NCBI GenBank assembly: GCA_021234155.1
Contig: JAJEKV010000091.1
Coordinates: 2,115,501 to 2,179,500, forward strand
Source of the DNA: Isoetes taiwanensis
Lineage: Eukaryota > Streptophyta > Lycopodiopsida > Isoetales > Isoetaceae
DNA: 64,000 bases
Reading direction: 5' to 3'
Of this stretch, positions 58,513-64,000 are shown one piece after another. How positions within the stretch are numbered: the first letter of the stretch is position 1; each line of letters begins with the position of its first letter. The position numbers were made by a program, and so were the translations under genes. Below the pieces are notes generated by a model. That model was given only the letters and a program-made list of their open reading frames with translations. It did no database searches and was not told the origin of the DNA.

Positions 58513-58524
58513 TGGTATCAGAGC
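58513..58524 (+). other. Primer-binding site of another LTR retrotransposon
   Basis: TGGTATCAGAGC, the perfect initiator tRNA-Met site, is followed by AGTGATCTTGG. No convincing LTR precedes it: LINE 4 coding ends at 58,454. The 5' LTR is therefore missing or reduced to under 60 bases. Confidence 0.75.
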
Positions 58525-59030
58525 AGTGATCTTGGTCTGGCCATTCGCCCTAGTAGGAGAACTAATCCAGTATAACTTGAAGTTGGGAAGAACCCCAAAC
58601 TATGACCTCGAAAATATGGGACATTTTTTTCTCACAAGCTAGAATTATAGGGAGTGAAGATCTCTAGAATAAATAGTTAGATAACAGTTAGATAACTGGA
58701 GAAAATTGAGCAAAACTTTTAAGAAAGAACTTTTTTTGGCCAAATTGGACCATTACTCATGAGTTGTGCCAGGACCACTTTTGGCAAGCCCAAAATGCCC
58801 CCATGTGCATCTCGTGAGTAGAGCCCCATTCTAGACCCTTAAGAGCTCCAAAATGAAAAGCTAATGGTTGAATTGAGCTTAAGAACATTAATTTAGCTAG
58901 GATAACACCTTAAAACTCTCAAAATGGTTAAGAAACATGAAAATTAGAGCAGTTACTCATGAGTTGTGCCAGAGGCACCAAAATACCCCAGGCGCATCTC
59001 ATGAGTAATGTTGACTGTTGACTTTTTTTT
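58525..59030 (+). mobile_element. 5' leader remnant of an LTR retrotransposon
   Basis: Internal DNA after the primer site with two copies of a palindrome-ended motif (TTACTCATGAGTTGTGCCAG ... CTCATGAGTAA) at 58,751-58,835 and 58,952-59,010. The same motif recurs at 61,608-61,677 and, decayed, at 61,849-61,905, so the 59-61.5 kb material may be an insertion in this element. Confidence 0.45.
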
Positions 59031-59047
59031 AGGTTAAATTTTTTTCA

Positions 59048-59170
59048 TCTATAATTGAAGGATTCAAACCCCTAACCACTTGGTAGCAAGTCTATGACTT
59101 TACCAACTTGGATTCAAACCCCTAATCACTGGGCAGCAAGTTTACGACCTTACCAGCTTGCCCAAACCAT
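59048..59170 (-). mobile_element. Dimeric tRNA-derived SINE
   Basis: On the minus strand two about 52-base halves follow one another. Each has an A-box-like GTTGGTAA/GCTGGTAA(G)GTC and, about 30 bases on, the B box GGGGTTTGAATCC (59,115 and 59,065 areas). The halves are about 80% alike. There is no acceptor stem, so it is not a tRNA gene. A weaker B-box-like GGGCTTAAATCC lies at 59,290. Confidence 0.55.
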
Positions 59171-59498
59171 CATGATAGTATTTAATGAAGTTTATTCTTT
59201 GTGTATAGTATGAAAGACCTAACCATCATGATAGTATTTAATTAAGTTTTATTCTTTATGTATAGTATGGAAGAGTTTTACGGTAAGAAAGGATTTAAGC
59301 CCTTCACTTCTTCGCTCCCAACCAACTGTACTTACCATCTTATCTTATCTTATCTTATATATGTTATAATGTTATAGCGTAAGTATGTAATGGACCACGC
59401 CATAATTTGGACGGTTAAGATCATGAGATTGCATTCAAAGACCGAGATTTATAGCAGGACTTCCCACCATCATAATTGGTCATGCTTTGATCTCTTAT

Positions 59499-60680
59499 GG
59501 GAAAAAGGAAGGACGGAAGGGGAAAAGTGAAGGGCAAAAAGGCACAAGGAAAAGGGAAATATGGAAAGGGAAGAAGGGAAGGGAAAAAGGGCAATGGGAA
59601 AAGGGGAAGAGGGAAAGGGTGGGAAAAAAAAGGGAATAGGAAAATGATGGAGAGAAGGGAAGGGAAAAGGCATGGGAAAAGAGAAAGGGAAAAGAAAAAG
59701 AAAAAAAAAAGAGATAGAAAGGGAGGGAGGGAAAGGAAAAAGGGTACGAGGAAAAGGGAGAGGGAAATTGGAAAAGGGAAGGGGAAAAGGGCATGAAAAA
59801 AAAAGGAAAGAAGGAAAATGATGAGGAAAGGGAAAAAATAAAGGGAAAAAAAGCATGGAAAAAGGAAAAAAAGAAAGGGAAACGAGCACAGGAAAAAGGA
59901 GAAGAGGGCGGAGAAAGGATGAAAAAGGGGCACATAAAAAAGGTGGGAAAAAAGGAATGGATAAAAGGCATAGAAAAAGGGAATGGAAAAAGAAAGAGAA
60001 AAGAAAAAGGAAGGAGGAAAGGACAGGGAAAAAGGGCACAGAAAAAAGGGGGACGGGCAGAGAAACTATGAAAAGGGACGGGAACGGAAAAGGGAGGCAA
60101 AAATAGGGAAAAGGAAGGAAAAAAAAGGCCGCGAGGAAAGGGGAGAGGGAAATTGGAAAAGAGAAGTAGAAAAGGCACGGAAAAAATGGATAGAGAGAAA
60201 GGGTGAGAAAAGGGGAAAAGGAAGGGAAAAGGGAAAAGAGAAAAGGTGGGGGGATGGGCATGAAAAATAGAGAAAGATGATGGGAAAATGAGGAAAAGAG
60301 GCACATGAAAAAGGTGGAAAAAAGGGAACAGAGAAAAGGGCATGGGAAAAGGGAAAGAAAAATGAAAAGAAAAAGACATGGAAGGGAAAAATAAAAGAGA
60401 GAAAAAAAACACGCAAAACGGGAAGAGTAAGGAAAGGATGAAAAGGGAAGGTAAAGCGTCCGTTCAAAAGAAGAAAAAGGGAAAAAGGAAAGGAAAGGAA
60501 AGGAAAGGAAAGGGGGGGGAGGGAGGGAGGGAAAGGGGCTAAAAAAAAAAAAAAAAAAAGGAAAAAGGAAAAAAACGTGTATCGAAATCAGAAAAAGAAA
60601 AGGAAAAAAAAAGTGTGTAGGAAAAAGATGAAAAAAGAAAATGGGGGATAGAGCAAAAAGACAAAGAGAAGGAGAAAGGG
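59499..60680 (+). repeat. 1.2-kb polypurine (GGAAAA-rich) low-complexity tract
   Basis: It is almost wholly A and G on the plus strand for about 1.18 kb, with imperfect GGAAAAGGG-type repeats, a poly-A run at 60,541-60,559 and (GGAAA)n at 60,485-60,510. The long minus-strand open frames (up to 305 codons of Phe/Ser/Pro/Leu) are a by-product of TTC/CCC/TTT codons and are not genes. Confidence 0.95.
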
Positions 60681-60703
60681 TGTCGAATGCACAAAAATCC
60701 CTT

Positions 60704-60743
60704 ACAACCCAACAACGCTGGGCATTGTTTCTATTATATTAGA
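60704..60743 (-). mobile_element. Possible Helitron 5' end
   Basis: The minus strand reads A|TCTAATATAATAGAAACAA followed by a small hairpin (GCCCAGCG/..TTGTTGGG). Helitrons begin with TC after an A and are AT-rich at the start, and the hairpin echoes the family's 3' hairpin. No matching minus 3' end was found to the left. Confidence 0.3.
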
Positions 60744-60799
60744 TTTATGAAAAGGAGTCTGAGCTGAAGAGTTTTCGTCCACACAGGTTCCCAACTTAT

Positions 60800-60827
60800 G
60801 CCCAGCAATACTGGGCACCATTACTAG
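60800..60827 (+). mobile_element. Helitron 3' terminus
   Basis: The hairpin GCCCAG-CAATA-CTGGGC (60800-60816) is followed by ACCATTA and CTAG (60824-60827), then T. It has the same layout as at 7101, where ACCATAA CTAG T follows the hairpin. Confidence 0.7.
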
Positions 60828-61204
60828 TCTGGAATGTAATAAAAGTGTAATCTTTTACGTGCATTAGCCTATTAAATTTTTAATCTATGACGCTCTTTTA
60901 AGCCTGTAAGAAGGATTTAAACCTTCAATCTAATCCTACTTTGTTGTCCCGATGTCTTTCACCTGTGTATTAAATTTGGGTGGACATCGCAATTAATATA
61001 TTTTATCCGAGGCACTTAAAGCCCTCATTATTGGTTCGAGGGCAAATAATCTTGCCTATCAACCACAATATGTATTAATTGTATTAAGATATTTTGAGTA
61101 CATAGTGATAAAATGTTCTAATTGTAAATATAAAATTAAATAATGTTAGAAAGGACTGACCAATAGAAAGACGTGAAATTTTGAACTTTTCTACAGAAAT
61201 CTTG

Positions 61205-61440
61205 ATAGAAGAAGAAGAAGAAGAAGAGATTTTAATGTCACGCCACAAGGCAGCGTCCTATCGGACATGTGACACTTTACAACACACCCAGATGGGTCCT
61301 GCCCCCACCACTTTACATTGCTGAAGTGGGTCCTTCCCCCACAAACTTTACATTGCATGGCCACTTTCACAACGAGGCGTTGAACCCGTGACCTTGGGTA
61401 TGGCAGTTTAACGTCTGAGATATAATGTAAAGTTCATGAT
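61205..61440 (-). mobile_element. tRNA-derived SINE with (CTT)n tail
   Basis: On the minus strand: head TATCTCAGACGTTAAACTGC (A-box-like, about 61,425), GGTCACGGGTTCAACGCC (B box, about 61,385), a body of about 150 bases, and a (CTT)7 tail at 61,228-61,207. The order and a simple-repeat tail fit a SINE mobilised by a LINE. Confidence 0.6.
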
Positions 61441-64000
61441 TAGTTGTAAATAATAGCCTCTTGTATAAAATTTTGATCCTTGTATAAAAAGCTTCTTGTG
61501 AATATAAAGTGGAAATTTGAGTATCCAATTGTCTCATTAAGTGTAATATATTGCCTTATAATTTGTTTTATGTCAAAACAAATCTTTTTTTAGCAAATTC
61601 TGGCAATTACTCATGAATTGCGCCAGGAGCACTTTTGGCGAGGTCAAAACCCTCCCAGACACATCTCATGAGTAACTGGCATGATTTCCCATTTTGATGT
61701 TGGATTTCTGAAAATAAAGTGTGTATCTAGGCTAACTAAGATGAGCAAAGTAGGATTATGCCCTTACTTATCCCTTTTGGTTTCATCTTTGCCCATAAAC
61801 AACTCGATTACTACGAGTTGCATCAGAGACCATTTTAACACCCCCAGTGCCAGAGACCATTTTGACCTCGCCAAAACACCCCCAGGCGCAAATAAAGAGT
61901 AACCTAAAATTTGCAACCCCGTAACTTGAGCTAGACAACTCCAAATGACCTGAAATTTGTTGCATTAGAGCGCTTAGACTGTTTAGAACGTGTTTATGAC
62001 ATTTAATTAGTCTAGAAACGCATCTCTTGCTCCAAATTAGCCAACGTTCTTCAAACCCTAAAATCCCAAGATTAGGTTTTGTAGTAGCATAATCGCAGTA
62101 CGTCCTCACAAGTTTGCTCTCAGCTCCCAAGCCAATTTTTCAAGTCCTAGAAGCGCTTCAATTCGTCAAATGGTACAGTGCCTCAGCCCATGTATCCCAG
62201 GTAGATATCAATCTAGTTTATAGCCTTTTCCAGAAGGAACTTGATGTCCAGTCAAATTTAGCTGCAACTTCTTATTACCGTGATATCTAGAATGAGTCCC
62301 ATTGAGACCTAGAGTCTAGAGTTATCCAAGTCACTTGTACTGGATCTCCAAACCAACCTTGGCTAGGATCTTAGAGCATGTCCCAAACATCATGAAGGCT
62401 TTGCAAAACAAGACTCAGCTCATGCCAGACTACAGGATCATAAACTTTCTTCTTGCTTAAAAGGGCCTAGAATGTTGTAGGTTAACATTCCATCCAACCA
62501 TTTGACCCTGAGCCCATAGAGTCTATGATATATGAGCGTCTGCTTTCGGAGTACAAGTCTAGAGTCACAGATGAGCAAGAGGCATTAGACAAACTTCTCG
62601 AAGATAGCAAAGACCTAGTTGACGTACTGACAGATAAAGAATATAGACTGAAAGGAGTGTTTCAAGAGATGGAAGCAGAAGAACAGACATCTCTATCAAT
62701 AAAATGAGCAGTGCCAGCCTATTCGCAATCTTCATCAATAGGAGGGATGGTTGTTGATCAACGGCATCAAGAATCTTCCAAGTGACAAGCCCCTGGCTGC
62801 CATATCCACGAGCTTACATCAACAAGAGAACCTTGACATCTTCATCGATTTCTACATACAGGAGCTTCGAATAGAAGAGTGCAAGGCAGAAATATACATA
62901 GGTAGGAGTATGTTAGATGTATGCCTACCTTAGCTTCAAGAACCTAAGGTCAGGAGTATAATCTTATGTTAGAAGGAGAATCCATTGCGACATATCAGCG
63001 CCTACAAGTTGGAAAAACCAGGTGGCCTAATAGCTCAAGTGCAACATTAGCAAAGGAGTAGCCAAACTAGGCAACTTTAGCATTCAAGGACATGGATAAA
63101 CACACAGAAAAAATTATTGCCAATATTAGGAGAGAATTTCTATGTTCTAGATTTGTGCTATGGACATGGATGAACAACGTTAATAAAAGGGAATATGTAG
63201 TAATGGCAAAACGCATTTAAGCTTCTCAAACAAAAATTAACATAGTAGACGCAACATGAATCTAGAAGAACTAAAATCTAGCAACTATACTAAGAAATGT
63301 AGAATATAAGGGAACAATAGGTGGGGTGGAACTTAGCTACCACATAAGTCACAATAGAAGCATTGTATATGGGATCCACTAAAAGGAAAGGGCACGAGGG
63401 ACAATGGAAGAAAAAAATGTTAGGAGACAATCAACACATATACACATATGTAATTGTGTTTAAAATTTTTCTTTTTTCTTTTTTTTGGGTTGAACCCTTG
63501 GGGAGTACGGGGCAATACGGATAGAGGGCCGCGATTGAAGAATGTTGTAGCATATTCTTCATCGACGGCTGTGGACTTTTGGGATTTGAGGGACCCCTCG
63601 ATACACTTAGACGGCGTGGATTTTAGACGAGCTTGGCGGAGGGTGGGGATGTGGTCGGCAGATCTCTCGGGTCCAAGCCCGTCGTCCGCTGATGTCTGTA
63701 CCAGGGACGGATTTCGGGTAATCTGCTATGGAGTTTAGGGTTGAGAATCAAGCATTGGACAAAAGATCTCTGCAGAGCTGGATACCATACAGGTTCAGGA
63801 AAGCTTTTTGGCTCTGGGCTCTACCATAAAGGGTTTTCTTCAGGCAGGCTTCCTGGAATCCCCAAGGTTTCCTCCGAATAAACTTATGACACGGTTTCTC
63901 AGCAGTCAGACGAAATACCTAGGCAAGATGTTTTGGCGTATGGCTGAGATTTCCATTACTTTCCCAGTAAGCAAATTTGTTTCGTTTGCCATTTTCCGAT
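61441..64000. other. Unassigned tail of the window
   Basis: It contains two more copies of the CTCATGAGTAA-ended motif (61,608-61,905). Two open stretches, 62,525-62,707 (YKSRVTDEQEALDKLLEDSK, acidic, probably coiled-coil) and 62,751-62,933 (NLPSDKPLAAISTSLHQQEN, IQELRIEECKAEIYIGRSML), could be the start of a retrotransposon gag, but I see no diagnostic motif. A 94-codon frame at 63,454-63,738 (+) is GC-rich and unassigned. Confidence 0.4.

Noticed and set aside
59421-60467. Long open frames (up to 305 codons) on the minus strand of the polypurine tract and matching Lys/Gly/Arg frames on the plus strand
   Set aside because: They arise because a purine-only strand has few stop codons in some frames. 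Composition is pure Phe/Ser/Pro/Leu or Lys/Gly/Arg with no domain.
1-64000. CRISPR array, rRNA operon or organelle insert
   Set aside because: No regularly spaced identical repeats, no conserved rRNA blocks and no plastid or mitochondrial gene text were seen.

Overview
Nature of the window. This is nuclear DNA of a land plant with a large, repeat-rich genome. The signs are spliced genes with GT..AG introns, one of them about 10 kb long, plus layered Ty3/gypsy elements, Ty1/copia traces, several degenerate LINEs, tRNA-derived SINEs and Helitron ends. A fern or other seed-free plant is my best guess from the LINE load and intron size; this is inference. I see no rRNA gene, intact tRNA gene or CRISPR array.

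Layout. 1-7.1 kb holds an unidentified exon-bearing region that includes a three-fold tandem duplication (1564-4605) and ends at a Helitron 3' terminus (7101). 7.3-9.5 kb holds a SINE and a truncated LTR element. 11,245-34,803 is one nested block in three layers, all on the minus strand. A decayed Ty3 element (LTRs 11250-11545 and 34499-34798, target duplication GTAAT) was split in its reverse transcriptase by a Helitron-like insertion. That insertion (3' end at 13824, other end near 31.8 kb) carries an unidentified split gene. It was in turn split by a 13-kb Ty3 chromovirus (16852-29914, target duplication GATGA).

The inner chromovirus is the most interesting object. Besides gag, protease, RT, RNase H, integrase and a chromodomain-like tail, it has about 4 kb of GC-rich coding-like DNA between the primer-binding site and gag. 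Within that, 26,380-26,745 (minus) encodes a recognisable histone H3 fold. A chromodomain retrotransposon that carries its own H3-like protein is, as far as I know, not a described arrangement. The two LTRs match exactly in AT-rich stretches but differ by many small changes at C/G-rich sites, so much of the apparent frameshifting may be base-calling error in methylated DNA.

34.8-49.3 kb holds the one gene I can name: an RHIP1-like gene (RGS1-HXK1-interacting protein 1) with nine exons at 37763-49322. Intron 3 (38473-48473) is packed with a copia remnant and LINE pieces, one of which has a 185-bp solo LTR with a perfect target duplication. Exon 5 lacks one base.

50.4-64 kb is repeats: two more LINEs (50.5-52.9 and 55.9-58.5 kb), a solo LTR related to the chromovirus (54128-55908), an LTR-retrotransposon primer site, a dimeric SINE, a 1.2-kb polypurine tract, another Helitron end, a second SINE and an unassigned tail.
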